Shown one piece after another: positions 46,001 through 55,956 of a stretch of 64,000 bases of DNA (its first letter is position 1; every line of letters begins with the position of its first letter). The stretch comes from Actinomyces oris (GTDB taxonomy: Bacteria > Actinomycetota > Actinomycetes > Actinomycetales > Actinomycetaceae), in NCBI RefSeq assembly GCF_006546825.1, contig NZ_VICC01000006.1, positions 496,001 through 560,000 on the forward strand, written 5' to 3'. The position numbers and the translations under genes were made by a program. A model generated the notes under the pieces. The model ran no database searches, was not told the origin of the DNA, and was given only the letters and a program-made list of their open reading frames with translations.

Positions 46001-46597
46001 GGCGGAGACCTTGACCGAGACGTAGTCGACGTCCTCGCGGGTGACCAGGCGGGAGACCTCGGCCAGTCGGCGGGAGGCCTCCTTCTCCCCCAGGACGGCC
46101 TCGCCCAGGAGGTTGACGTTGAGTCGGTTGCCGCCCTTGCGCAGGCGGGCGAGGGCGGGCCCGAGTCCCTTGTCGGTGGCGTCGACGACGAGGTCGCCGA
46201 CGATCTCCCGGAAGACTCGCCGGGCGACCGCGGTGACGGTGCGCGGGGCGAGGCGGGAGGCGGCCGATCCCAGCCCCATGGCTCCGGCCAGGGCGGGCGG
46301 CAGGAAGTCGGTGCGCCCTGCCGACAGGCGCTTGAGGGCGGTGCTGGCGACGTCGAGGTCGGTGGGACGCACGACGTCGTCGACGAAGCGGGTGGTGAAG
46401 GTCAGGCCCTCGGGGTCGGAGAGGATGCGGGAAAGGAGCTTGGCTGAGCGCGGTACTGGCTCGGATGCCGACTCGTCAGCCCACCGGCGTGCTCGGGCGA
46501 CGGCTTTCTCGCCCAGCGCCCACAGGTCGTCGGGGCAGCGGCGTCCTGCGTTGTCTGCGTTGGTACGGGGCTGACTGGGAACGGCGGTGTTCGTCAT
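43025..46597 (-). CDS. putA: Bifunctional proline dehydrogenase / L-glutamate-gamma-semialdehyde dehydrogenase
   Basis: Oxidises proline to glutamate in two steps. 1190 residues. The FAD-linked PRODH domain is about 40-500 (YVSVKVSAVTGPHNPWGFEEV, FLNLDMEDYKDLDLTI, VRIVKGANLSMEKV, FEMLSGMATGIQEV). The aldehyde dehydrogenase domain is about 560-1010 (VASPWNFPVAIPTGG, VVLTGSYDTARLF, LLGETSGKNAIIVTPSADPD, and catalytic Cys in FAHAGQKCSASSLLV, NIYVNRGITGAIVRRQPFGGWK). The last 170 residues are an extra C-terminal domain. ATG 46597 has GGAGG upstream. There is no PutA-type DNA-binding N-terminus, so it is purely enzymatic. Single gene with its own terminator. Confidence 0.95.
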   Translation of the reverse strand: MTNTAVPSQPRTNADNAGRRCPDDLWALGEKAVARARRWADESASEPVPRSAKLLSRILSDPEGLTFTTRFVDDVVRPTDLDVASTALKRLSAGRTDFLPPALAGAMGLGSAASRLAPRTVTAVARRVFREIVGDLVVDATDKGLGPALARLRKGGNRLNVNLLGEAVLGEKEASRRLAEVSRLVTREDVDYVSVKVSAVTGPHNPWGFEEVVAHGVQALLPLYRLARDHGTFLNLDMEDYKDLDLTIAVFTAILDQEDMRGYEAGIVLQAYLPDSLGAMQRLQEWAAKRVASGGSRVKVRIVKGANLSMEKVDAEIHGWELTTWPSKQATDTNYKRMLSWAMTPERTRNIRLGVAGQNLFDIAFAFELRAARGVEDSVEFEMLSGMATGIQEVVRRDTGHLLLYVPVVDPHEFDVAISYLVRRLEENAAPENFMSGVFDLASNEQVFARERDRFLAALSDLDPDAPVPVPNRTQNRLAEREAGIPEETGTVAERARRSFVSESDSDPALAANRQWARDIAAAIPGSTRGVAEVEAGAARLATNADVDSLVASTAEAAGVWQSLDPEERAAALHRVGDVLAARRAELIEVAGSEAGKTIDQSDPEVSEAIDFCHHYAESSLLLHDPEYMVGARFAPVDVTVVASPWNFPVAIPTGGVAAALAAGSAVILKPAPPARRCAAELVRAFHDAGIPEDLVVLAPLEDGEVSRHLVTHKDVDRVVLTGSYDTARLFRSWKPDMHLLGETSGKNAIIVTPSADPDIAVRDAVYSAFAHAGQKCSASSLLVLVSSAGNSERIARQLVDATASLRVRLPLSLDSQMGPVVVPDDEKAVRGLTTLGVGEHWVLKPRYLGDGLWTPGIRAGVVPGSEFHLTEYFAPVIGVMRVDTLEEAIEAVNAVDYGLTSGLQTLDAAELAVWLDSIQAGNIYVNRGITGAIVRRQPFGGWKRSAIGSTTKAGGPSYLLGLGDVEPADGQGVKELADQGTAALDPRVASLCDAVTGQLGEADLAGLRRALVADASAWRSAYGANRDVTALACERNVLRYRPTDVLVRAGAGTELADVTRVMAAGVRAGGFVSLSVADRLPQPLQNALQAAGVQVAVEDQGAWDARLAELAASGGLGTRVRILGPREETSDARWSHASRVTGGSPDIALYTGAVTACPHSELLPFLREQAVAITNHRFGTPLDLAEGLL

Positions 46598-46753
46598 GCG
46601 TGTGGCCTCCAGGTCGATATGACGTCGGACCCTCCAAGTGTGCGCTACGGCACCCCTTGTGCGCGACCGATTCAGACACCAAGTCGCCACGTGTCGCAAG
46701 TTCCCTTGGTCCTAGATGCCGTCCGCACCGCTGCGCTGGCAGTGTTGAGCGGA

Positions 46754-48058
46754 TCAGAAGCCGAGGCGGGCCAGGGCTTTGGGGTCGGACTGCCAGTCCT
46801 TGGCGGTGCGCACGTGCAGGTCGAGGTAGACCTTGCGTCCCAGCAGCTTCTCGATGCCCTTGCGGGCGGTGACGCCCACCTCCTTGAGGCGCCGTCCGCC
46901 CTTGCCGATGATGATGGCCTTCTGGGAGTCGCGCTCGACGACGAGGCTCACGCGCACCTGGAGGCGGCCCCCGGCGCCCTTGATGTGTCCGACCTCTCGC
47001 TCGTCGTCGGGGTCGGCGATCTCGTCGACGACGACGGCCAGGGAGTGGGGCAGCTCGTCGCGCACGCCCTCCAGGGCGGCCTCGCGCACGAGCTCGGCGA
47101 TCATGACCTGCTGGGGCTCGTCGGTGATCTCGCCGGTGGGGTACAGCGGCGGGGACAGGGGCATGTACTTGAAAAGGACCTCCTCGAGGACGTCGATCTG
47201 CTCGTTGCGCTGGGCCGAGACCGGGACGATGTCGGCCCACTCCCCCAGCTCGCTGACGGCCAGGAGCTGGGCGGCCAGGGCCTCACGGGTGACGGTGTCG
47301 GCCTTGGTGACGACTGCGACCACGGGGGTGCGCAGCTCGGCGAGGTCGCGGGTGATGAAGCGGTCGCCGGGGCCGATCTTCTCATTGGCGGGGATGCAGA
47401 AGACGACGACGTCGACGTCGGTGAGGGTCTCGCGCACCAGGTCGTTGAGGCGCTTGCCCAGCAGGGTGCGGGGGCGGTGGAGGCCGGGGGTGTCGACCAG
47501 GACGATCTGCGCGTTCTCCTTGTGGATGACGCCGCGCACGTTGTGGCGGGTGGTCTGGGGGCGCCCGGAGGTGATGGCGATCTTGGCGCCGACCATGGCG
47601 TTGGTGAGGGTGGACTTGCCGGCATTGGGACGGCCCACGATGCAGGCGAAGCCGGCGCGGAAGTCCTCGGGGAAGTCGGGGACGACGATCTCGACCCGGG
47701 CCGAATCCGCAGAGTCGGCGGTGTCAGCTGCGTCGGCGCTCTCGTCCGCGTCGTCGTCCTCGTCCAGGATCGGGAAGCCGTCCGCGTCCAGCCGGATGGC
47801 GCCGGAGCCGTCGGAGTCGTCAGCGCCGTCGGAGTCGTCGCCGGACTCGTCCTCGCCGCCTTCCTCGTCGTCGGGGTCGGTGAGCGGGTTGGGGCCGTCC
47901 ATGAGCTCGGCGTCGGTGGGGAAGCGGAAGCCGACCGGGGCGGGGCCGGGCGCGGGCATCTCGAGGGGCTCGGCCAGCAGCTCCTCGGGAGTCTCCCCGG
48001 GGGCCTGGGGCTGGTCGTCGCGGGCTGCGGGGGCGGTCTGGTCGGCGGTGTCAGTCAT
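46754..48058 (-). CDS. era: GTPase Era with a long acidic N-terminal extension
   Basis: Ribosome-assembly GTPase that binds 16S rRNA. 434 residues, against about 300 in most bacteria. The first 135 residues are a disordered Asp/Glu/Ser-rich extension (DDEEGGEDESGDDSDGADDS). The G domain follows: FACIVGRPNAGKSTLTNAM (G1 near 142), DTPGLHRP (G3), VTKADT (G4). The C-terminal KH domain carries KAIIIGKGGRRLKEVG and the end YLDLHVRTAKDWQSDPKALARLGF. ATG 48058 overlaps the corC-like stop by 8 bases. Last gene of phoH-ybeY-corC-era. Confidence 0.94.
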   Translation of the reverse strand: MTDTADQTAPAARDDQPQAPGETPEELLAEPLEMPAPGPAPVGFRFPTDAELMDGPNPLTDPDDEEGGEDESGDDSDGADDSDGSGAIRLDADGFPILDEDDDADESADAADTADSADSARVEIVVPDFPEDFRAGFACIVGRPNAGKSTLTNAMVGAKIAITSGRPQTTRHNVRGVIHKENAQIVLVDTPGLHRPRTLLGKRLNDLVRETLTDVDVVVFCIPANEKIGPGDRFITRDLAELRTPVVAVVTKADTVTREALAAQLLAVSELGEWADIVPVSAQRNEQIDVLEEVLFKYMPLSPPLYPTGEITDEPQQVMIAELVREAALEGVRDELPHSLAVVVDEIADPDDEREVGHIKGAGGRLQVRVSLVVERDSQKAIIIGKGGRRLKEVGVTARKGIEKLLGRKVYLDLHVRTAKDWQSDPKALARLGF

Positions 48059-49337
48059 CGGTGTCCTCTTCGGGGGCGGGGGTGCGCGAGGCGAGAATAG
48101 TGGAGACCTGGCGGCGGCGGCCGGTGGCCTCCTCGGCCTGGAGGTGGACGCCCTGGGTGTCTCCGGCGGCGCCGGGCAGGGGGACGCGGCCGATGGCTTT
48201 GGTGAGCAGGCCGCCGACGGTGTCGACGTCGTCGTCGTCGATCTCGAGGTCGAAGAGCTCGCCGAGCTCGTCCAGGGCGAGTCGGGCGGGGACGCGGTAG
48301 GTGCCGGGGGCGACTTCGATGACCTCGGGCAGCTCGGGGTCGTGCTCGTCGGTGAGCTCGCCGACGACCTCCTCCAGGAGGTCCTCCATGGTGACGAGCC
48401 CGGCGGTGCCGCCGTACTCGTCGACGGCCAGGGCCATGTGGAAGCGGCCGGTCTGCATCTCGCGCAGGAGGTCGTCGGCGGGCTTCATCTCGGGGACGTA
48501 CTCGGCGTCCCGGGTGAAGCCGGCCACGGCGAGGGCTTCGTGCTCGGGGTGGGCGGCCAGGCGGCGCAGGACGTCCTTGAGGTAGAGGATGCCGCGCACG
48601 TCGTCGGCGTCCTCCCCGATGACGGGGACGCGCGAGTAGCCGGAGCGGATGAACAGGCGCATGGCGGCGGAGGCGGGCTTGTGGGCGTCGATGGTGACCA
48701 TGTCGGTGCGCGGGACCATGACCTCGCGCACGAGGGTCTGGCCGAGCTCGACGACCGAGCGCATCATCTCGCGGTCCTCGTCCTCGATGGTGTCGGTCTC
48801 GCCGATCTCGTCGATCATCTCGCGCAGGTCCTCGTTGACGGCCTCGCGGGTCTCGGCGTCGGTGGGGGCGGACTCGGGGCGGCGGGTGCGGGAGACGAGG
48901 CGGCGCTGGGGGGCGGCCAGGACGTCGACCCAGGTGAGCAGGCCGCCCAGGGCGAGCAGGGTGCCGGCGGGGTTGCGCCGGCCGTAGGTGCGTGGGGAGA
49001 AGCCGACGACGACGCCCAGCAGGATGATGTTGGCCAGCAGGGCCAGGGCCAGGACCTGCCACCAGGCGCGCACGAGCCCGGAGGCGGCCAGGGTGATGAG
49101 GACGGCGGCGAGCATGTCGACGGCGACGCGGGCGACGCTGAGGGCGCCCAGGACCCGGGTGCGGTGCTCGGCCAGGCGGCGGACCCGGGTGGCTCCGCGG
49201 CGGCCCTCTTCGATGAGGTCGTCGGCGGCGGCGCGGGTGAAGCGCAGCAGGGCGGACTCGCCGGCTGACAGGAGGGCACCCAGGGCCAGGACGATCACCG
49301 CGCAGGCGATGAGCGCGGCGGTGGGGATGCCGGTCAC
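48051..49337 (-). CDS. Membrane CBS-domain protein, CorC/HlyC (UPF0053/DUF21) family
   Basis: 428 residues. The N-terminal DUF21 membrane region has about four helices ([26 protein letters not shown] at the start). Two CBS domains are at about 210-330 ([51 protein letters not shown], then [30 protein letters not shown]). A CorC_HlyC transporter-associated domain ends the protein. Members act in Mg2+/Co2+ efflux or related ion handling. GTG 49337 lies 8 bases after the ybeY stop; the ribosome site is weak, so coupling is likely. Confidence 0.93.
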   Translation of the reverse strand: MTGIPTAALIACAVIVLALGALLSAGESALLRFTRAAADDLIEEGRRGATRVRRLAEHRTRVLGALSVARVAVDMLAAVLITLAASGLVRAWWQVLALALLANIILLGVVVGFSPRTYGRRNPAGTLLALGGLLTWVDVLAAPQRRLVSRTRRPESAPTDAETREAVNEDLREMIDEIGETDTIEDEDREMMRSVVELGQTLVREVMVPRTDMVTIDAHKPASAAMRLFIRSGYSRVPVIGEDADDVRGILYLKDVLRRLAAHPEHEALAVAGFTRDAEYVPEMKPADDLLREMQTGRFHMALAVDEYGGTAGLVTMEDLLEEVVGELTDEHDPELPEVIEVAPGTYRVPARLALDELGELFDLEIDDDDVDTVGGLLTKAIGRVPLPGAAGDTQGVHLQAEEATGRRRQVSTILASRTPAPEEDTDD

Positions 49338-49344
49338 GCGGGGC

Positions 49345-49792
49345 TCACTTGCCGCGCTCGGCCAGGAAGGTCAGCAGGAGGCGGCGCTGGAGGTCGAACA
49401 TCTCCTTCTTCTCCTCGGGCTCAGCGTGGTCGTAGCCCAGGAGGTGGAGGATGCCGTGGACGGTGAGCAGGAGCATCTCCTCGACCGCGGAGTGGCCGGC
49501 GGCCAGGGCCTGCTTGGCGGCAACCTGCGGGCACAGGACGATGTCGCCCAGGGTGCCGGCGGGGGTGGGCGAGTCGGCTGAGCCGGGACGCAACTCGTCC
49601 ATGGGGAAGCTCATGACGTCGGTGGGGCCGGGCAGGTCGAGCCAGCGCACGTGGAGCTCTTCCATGGGCTCGGGGTCGATGAACATGATGTTGAGCTCGG
49701 CGGCGGGGCTGACGTGCATGGCGGTCAGGACGTGGTCGGCGAGGGCCGCGAACTCGGCGGCGTCGATGACGGTGGTGGTCTCGTTGATGACC

Positions 49793-49803
<11 letters not shown>
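49345..49803 (-). CDS. ybeY: Endoribonuclease YbeY (rRNA maturation)
   Basis: Zinc metalloprotein needed for 16S rRNA 3'-end maturation and ribosome quality control. 152 residues with the [21 protein letters not shown] metal site (three His) and [14 protein letters not shown], both highly conserved. ATG 49803 overlaps the phoH end by 11 bases. Operon position phoH-ybeY-corC-era is the standard actinobacterial cluster. Confidence 0.96.
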
Positions 49804-50986
<1,183 letters not shown>

Positions 50987-51129
50987 CTCGGGGCCCATGC
51001 TACCGGCCAGGGCGCGGCGGACCAGTCGGTGTTGTGGCAACCGGACTCATCCCCACCGCTGCGTTCAGGGGAAGTGACATACCGAGGCCGGTCGATGTGG
51101 TGCGTTCCAATGGCTCCGTCCGGATCGGC

Positions 51130-51135
51130 TAGGGT
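51130..51135 (+). promoter_or_regulatory. Probable -10 of the BREX operon promoter
   Basis: TAGGGT ends 62 bases before the brxA start. A -35 candidate (TTCCAA at 51105-51110, 19-base spacer) is weak. It lies between the divergent phoH and brxA genes, which are 211 bases apart, so any BREX control should lie in this gap. Confidence 0.4.
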
Positions 51136-51197
51136 TGCCCCATTGTTCAGCGGCAGCGAAGCACGCGATCAGGAAGTGCGAAGCGGGTGGTGTTGTA

Positions 51198-51821
51198 GTG
51201 ACCGGCGATCTTAGCGCCGTAGTGACGATCTCTGAGCCGTACCGGCTGTCCTTCGCGTTGGGCGGTCTCCTGGCGACGGAGGCCATGGTCGCTGCTCCCC
51301 TGTATCTGGAACTGTGTGACTGGGCAGCAGTCCGGAAGGCGTTGGATGCCGACAACCTGCTGCATGCACGTACCCGCTCGACGGCGGTCAGGCTCACCCG
51401 CGAGCTCATTCAGCGGTTGTCTGTGCTCAGCGATACCGAAATAGCCTATCTGGTCACCGCTCCAGGGCCGGAACGTCTGCATCTGATGTGGGCAGCGATG
51501 TGCCGGCATTATGCATTCGTGGCGGAGTTCGCTCAGGATGTGGTGCGCGACCACTTCCTGCTGGGGGTCTCGCAGCTGCTTCCGGCCGACTTCGAGCGAT
51601 TCTGGGACTCCAAGGCCCTGTGGCACGCGGAGTTGGAGGAGACCAGGCCCTCAACTCGTAACAAACTGCGCACCAACCTGTTTCTGGCGTTGCGCCAGAG
51701 CGGCATGCTCGCCGATGACGCCACGATTATCTCCCCGCTGCTGTCGGCGGAAGTGTCGGCGCTCCTGGATGCGCGCACGCCCAGCGATCGACGTTTCTTC
51801 CCTGTAGGAGGCGGCCTGTGA
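51198..51821 (+). CDS. brxA: BREX protein BrxA (DUF1819)
   Basis: First gene of a type 1 BREX phage-defence operon. 207 residues, mostly helical, matching DUF1819/BrxA in length and character (RLSFALGGLLATEAMVAAPLYLELCDWAAVR, RLTRELIQRLSVLSDTEIAYLV, HYAFVAEFAQDVVRDHFLLG). BrxA relatives are small DNA-binding proteins required in some BREX systems. GTG 51198 with a weak GGGTGG site is the likely start; the open frame continues 21 codons upstream to a TTG. Its stop overlaps the brxB start (GTGA). Confidence 0.88.
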   Translation: MTGDLSAVVTISEPYRLSFALGGLLATEAMVAAPLYLELCDWAAVRKALDADNLLHARTRSTAVRLTRELIQRLSVLSDTEIAYLVTAPGPERLHLMWAAMCRHYAFVAEFAQDVVRDHFLLGVSQLLPADFERFWDSKALWHAELEETRPSTRNKLRTNLFLALRQSGMLADDATIISPLLSAEVSALLDARTPSDRRFFPVGGGL

Positions 51822-52432
51822 GCGACGATGACATCGCTTCTGTTGAGCAGCATGTGCTCGCTGTGCTCTCGTCTGACCGGTTCCTACGCATGGAGGGGCT
51901 GGGCAACGAGGTGCCATTCTTCATCTGGCCCTACCCGCCCGAGCAGGAGCTTGAGGTGCAGTCGGCGAATAGCCGTATCGTTGACAGGCTGCGTACCACA
52001 CGCGGTCTGAACGTCCTCGTGGTGGATCTCTTTGAGCTGGCCGTTGAGCTGCTTGAAGGGCGCGGCGGCAACATGCTGGAACGCCTGGAGCAGATCGAGC
52101 CCACCCGCAGCCGCTCTGCCTTCCGCCGGGACTTGCAGCGCATGCTTGATCCGGAGCAGCACATCGTCCCCGCTATCGAGCGTCGTATCGAGGCCGAGGC
52201 TGGCGTCGACCTGCTCGTGCTGACCGGAATCGGGCGAGTGTTCCCCTTTATCCGCTCACACAACGTTCTGAACAACCTGCAAGTCGCCGTCCCTGACTTC
52301 CCTGTGCTCATGCTTTTTCCAGGCGAGTACTCGCAGACGGCGTCATTGGGGTCATCTCTGGTGCTGTTCAACCTCTTGACGGATGACCAGTACTACCGTG
52401 CCAAGAACGTTCTGGAACAGGAGCCAGCATGA
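51818..52432 (+). CDS. brxB: BREX protein BrxB (DUF1788)
   Basis: 204 residues of DUF1788: EVPFFIWPYPPEQELEVQSANSRIVDRL, NVLVVDLFELAVELLEGRG, LLVLTGIGRVFPFIRSHNVLNNLQ and PVLMLFPGEYSQTASLGSSLVLFNLL. The last blocks are highly characteristic. BrxB is required for BREX defence but its molecular role is undefined. GTG 51818 and the end (ATGA into brxC) show translational coupling on both sides. Confidence 0.92.
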   Translation: MSDDDIASVEQHVLAVLSSDRFLRMEGLGNEVPFFIWPYPPEQELEVQSANSRIVDRLRTTRGLNVLVVDLFELAVELLEGRGGNMLERLEQIEPTRSRSAFRRDLQRMLDPEQHIVPAIERRIEAEAGVDLLVLTGIGRVFPFIRSHNVLNNLQVAVPDFPVLMLFPGEYSQTASLGSSLVLFNLLTDDQYYRAKNVLEQEPA

Positions 52433-55400
52433 GCCAGATGATGATTGGTGATCTCTTTGCCAAGGACGTCTCCCGCGCCATCGAGGGAGTCATCAAGGCC
52501 GACGACGCCAAGCATCTCGCCACCGAGATTGACGAATACGTCCTCACCGGAGAGACAGCGGCAGCCCTGTCCGAGCTGTTGGAGACCTACACTGATCCCG
52601 TCTACAACGGCGGCAACGGTGTGTGGATCTCGGGTTTCTTTGGTTCCGGTAAGTCGCACCTGCTCAAGATGCTGGCCTTCCTGCTGGGTGATGTGCCCGG
52701 ACGGCTCAGCGCCAGGAAGGACGCAACGGACGCCTTCAAGAAGAAGGCCGAGGCAGAGAAGGATGCCTTCCTGCAGGGCAAGCTCACTCAGGTTGAGCAC
52801 ATCCCGGCCACCTCCCTGCTGTTCAACATCGATCAGAAGGCGCCCCTGATCGATAAGAACCAGACCGACGCCCTCCTGCAGGTGTTCGTGAAGGTGTTCA
52901 ACGAGGCACGGGGCTACTACGCGGGCGAGCCGTCGGTGGCCCGCTTCGAGCGAGACCTGGATCGGCGCGGTCTGCTTGAGGACTTCCAGCAGGTTTTCTC
53001 CCAGATCGCCGGCGTCCCGTGGGAACAGGGCCGGGAAGAAGGGATTCTCCAGGAGCACAACGTCACAAGGGCGTTCTCAGAGGTGACCGGCGAGCCGACT
53101 TCCGAGAGCATCCTGTCCCGCTATGAGGAGCAGTACTCCCTATCCATTGAGGACTTCGCCGATGAGGTCGCCCAGTGGCTGGAGGCTCAGCCTGAGGGGC
53201 ATCGCCTGTTGTTCATGGTGGACGAGGTTGGCCAGTTCATCGGCTCCAACACCAAGCTCATGCTGAACCTGCAGACGATTGTGGAGACGCTGAGCACGCG
53301 CTGCAACGGGCGCGCTTGGGTGTGTGTCACCAGCCAGGAGGACATGGATAGCGTCATCGGGGATCGGACTAGGACCCAGGGCAACGACTTCTCCAAGATC
53401 CAGGCCCGCTTCGCCACACGCATGAAGCTGACGAGCCACGACGTGGAGGAGGTGGTCAAGAAGCGTCTGCTCAGTAAGAACGCCGACGCCGAGGCCGCTC
53501 TCGATCCGCTGTACGACGAGTTCCACACAAGTTTCCGCGCCCTGTTCGATTTCGTCGATGGCTCCAAGACGTACCGCAACTACGACACTCGGGACAGGTT
53601 CACGCAGGTCTACCCGTTTGTGCCCTACCAGTTCCCCTTCTTCCAGACGGCCTTGGTGGGGCTGTCTGAGCACAACGTGTTCGAGGGCCGGCACGCCTCG
53701 GTGGGCGAGCGCTCGATGCTGGGGGTGGTGCAAGATGTCGCCACACATTTGAAGGAGTCCACGGTCGGCGCAGTCGTGTCCTTTGACGCCATGTTCACCG
53801 GAATCCGGCAGGCGGTGAAGTCCGCCGCTACTCGCAACATTGCGACGGCAGAGTCGCAGCTTCCGGAGGGGCCGGTGCGGGACGTGGCGGTCCGACTGCT
53901 CAAGGCGCTGTTCCTGGTGAAGTATGTGGGTGACTTCTCCGCCACCCCACGCAACCTGACTGTGCTCCTGTACAACCGTTTCGGCCAGGACCTCACCGAG
54001 CTGAACAGGCAGGTTTCCCAGGCACTCGACCTCCTGGAGCAACAGACCTATGTCCAGCGCAATGGCTCGGTCTACGAGTACCTGACCAATGAGGAACAGG
54101 ACATCGAGAACGAGATCAAGAGCACCGACGTCGACTCCACGGAGATCTCCAAGCTCTTGGCCTCCGTCATCAATCAGGACGTGGTCCGGGGTACCTCAGT
54201 GCGTCATTCGGTCACGGGTCGGGACTTCAAGTACCAGTTGCTGCTGGATGAGATCTCCTACAGCCGGGCGCAGCTGCTGGCGGTGCACTACATCTCCTCC
54301 GCCCTGGGCTTGTCTCGTGAGGTCGTTGTGGCCCAGTCCATGGGGCGTGACGAGCTCAGGGTGGTGCTGGCAGACGATGCTCGGATGTATCAGGATCTGC
54401 GGTTGCATGTTCAGACGGATAAGTACGTCCGGCTGCGTGCGGGCTCGTCTCTGACCGATTCTCAGAGCCATATTCTCGATTCCAAGAAGCGGCAGAACAG
54501 CAAACGACGCAAGGAGCTGACCGCACGCGTCAAGCAGGCCATCAGCGACGCTGAACTGATCATCGGTGGGGCGTCGATTGCCGTGTCCTCCTCGGATCCG
54601 GTGCAGCGTGTGCAGGAGGGTCTGGAACAGCTGATCACGCGCACCTACCCGTATCTGTCGTTGCTCGGTTCCATCCAGTACTCGGAGTCGGACATCGCCC
54701 GGGTGGCGAGCGATGATCCGGCTCTGCTGGACCGGAGTACGGATACGCTTCAGCCTCTGGCCGAGGAGATCCACACCTGGCTGTCCTCCCAGCGCGCGCT
54801 GGGTGTGAGGACCACCGTCAAGCAGGTCGTCTCCTACTTCGAGGGCAAGCCCTATGGGTGGACCTTGCCGAGTATCCTGTGTGCCCTCGCACGCTTGGCC
54901 GCTACCTCACGGGTGTCCATGACGCTCGATGGGAGCACTGTGAAGCGTACGGAGCTTCCCGCCGTGCTGCCCGTCGGTAAGAAGAAGCACGAGGCGATCG
55001 CGGTGGCCCCGCAGCGCAGCTTCGACGCTGCCCGGGTCAGTGGACTGCGAAACTTTGCCCGGGAGTTTTTCGCCACTGGTCAGCTTCCGAATGATCCTTT
55101 GGAGCTGGCCGACGACGTGAGGACACGGTTCGAGGATGAGTATCGGACGCTGAAACAACAACAGGACACCTTCGTCAACATTTACCCCTTCCTGGCTGCA
55201 CTGAATGCACCGTTGACGCTGATCCGGGAGGTGATGGGGCGCGAATCCGAGTGGTATCTGGACCAGTTCTCCGCCCACACCGACGATCTGTTGGACGCGA
55301 AGCAGGATGTGATCGATCCCGTCACCCAGTTCCTGAACGGCAGTCAGAAGACCATCTACGACGAAGCCGTGCACCTGTTGTCCGAGCGCAAGGACACTCT

Positions 55401-55956
55401 CCGCTATCTGAAGACGGATGAGGCGAGCAGAGTCGAGTCGCTGCTGGCCGATCAGAACATCTTCCGAGGGCAGCGGATGAGGCATCTGAAGGACGCCGCC
55501 GGCGAGCTGCGCGCCGCCACGGACCGGATCCTGGCAGACGAGCGGGCTGAGGCATCCGATCTCATCGGCGAGCGCGCGAACGATCTGCGCCGCAGTGCCG
55601 CCTGGGAACATGCCACCGACGCCACTCACACGAAGGTTAACCGCAGAATTGACGTGGCCACGCAGCAGGTGGTTGAGGCTGTCTCGGTGCCAGTGATTCG
55701 CCAGCTCGCCCGTGAGTTTGACGAGGAGAGCTATGACGAGCTGCTAGCGGCTCTGGAGGCAGACCGCCGCACAGCGGAGAACAATGCCGAGACCAGCACA
55801 CCAACTCCCCCTGCACCGATAGTGGTTCCGCTCAGGCAGTTGCCCCATCCGCGTAAGCGCATGCTGCGCACCCCCGCCGATGTTGATGCCTACATCGATG
55901 AGTTGCGGGGCATCCTCCTCCAAGCGGTCGACTCTGGAAAGCAGGTGTCCCTGTGA
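52429..55956 (+). CDS. brxC: BREX ATPase BrxC
   Basis: Large P-loop ATPase of type 1 BREX, 1175 residues. Walker A is WISGFFGSGKSHLLKML near residues 67-80 and Walker B is LLFMVDEVGQFIG near 260, with ACVTSQ-like sensor text (WVCVTSQEDMDSVIGD) after it. The rest is helical with long coiled stretches. BrxC works with PglX and PglZ to recognise and block incoming phage DNA. ATG 52429 overlaps the brxB stop, and its end overlaps pglX (GTGA at 55953). Base composition is somewhat lower in GC than the housekeeping genes to the left. Confidence 0.94.
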   Translation: MSQMMIGDLFAKDVSRAIEGVIKADDAKHLATEIDEYVLTGETAAALSELLETYTDPVYNGGNGVWISGFFGSGKSHLLKMLAFLLGDVPGRLSARKDATDAFKKKAEAEKDAFLQGKLTQVEHIPATSLLFNIDQKAPLIDKNQTDALLQVFVKVFNEARGYYAGEPSVARFERDLDRRGLLEDFQQVFSQIAGVPWEQGREEGILQEHNVTRAFSEVTGEPTSESILSRYEEQYSLSIEDFADEVAQWLEAQPEGHRLLFMVDEVGQFIGSNTKLMLNLQTIVETLSTRCNGRAWVCVTSQEDMDSVIGDRTRTQGNDFSKIQARFATRMKLTSHDVEEVVKKRLLSKNADAEAALDPLYDEFHTSFRALFDFVDGSKTYRNYDTRDRFTQVYPFVPYQFPFFQTALVGLSEHNVFEGRHASVGERSMLGVVQDVATHLKESTVGAVVSFDAMFTGIRQAVKSAATRNIATAESQLPEGPVRDVAVRLLKALFLVKYVGDFSATPRNLTVLLYNRFGQDLTELNRQVSQALDLLEQQTYVQRNGSVYEYLTNEEQDIENEIKSTDVDSTEISKLLASVINQDVVRGTSVRHSVTGRDFKYQLLLDEISYSRAQLLAVHYISSALGLSREVVVAQSMGRDELRVVLADDARMYQDLRLHVQTDKYVRLRAGSSLTDSQSHILDSKKRQNSKRRKELTARVKQAISDAELIIGGASIAVSSSDPVQRVQEGLEQLITRTYPYLSLLGSIQYSESDIARVASDDPALLDRSTDTLQPLAEEIHTWLSSQRALGVRTTVKQVVSYFEGKPYGWTLPSILCALARLAATSRVSMTLDGSTVKRTELPAVLPVGKKKHEAIAVAPQRSFDAARVSGLRNFAREFFATGQLPNDPLELADDVRTRFEDEYRTLKQQQDTFVNIYPFLAALNAPLTLIREVMGRESEWYLDQFSAHTDDLLDAKQDVIDPVTQFLNGSQKTIYDEAVHLLSERKDTLRYLKTDEASRVESLLADQNIFRGQRMRHLKDAAGELRAATDRILADERAEASDLIGERANDLRRSAAWEHATDATHTKVNRRIDVATQQVVEAVSVPVIRQLAREFDEESYDELLAALEADRRTAENNAETSTPTPPAPIVVPLRQLPHPRKRMLRTPADVDAYIDELRGILLQAVDSGKQVSL

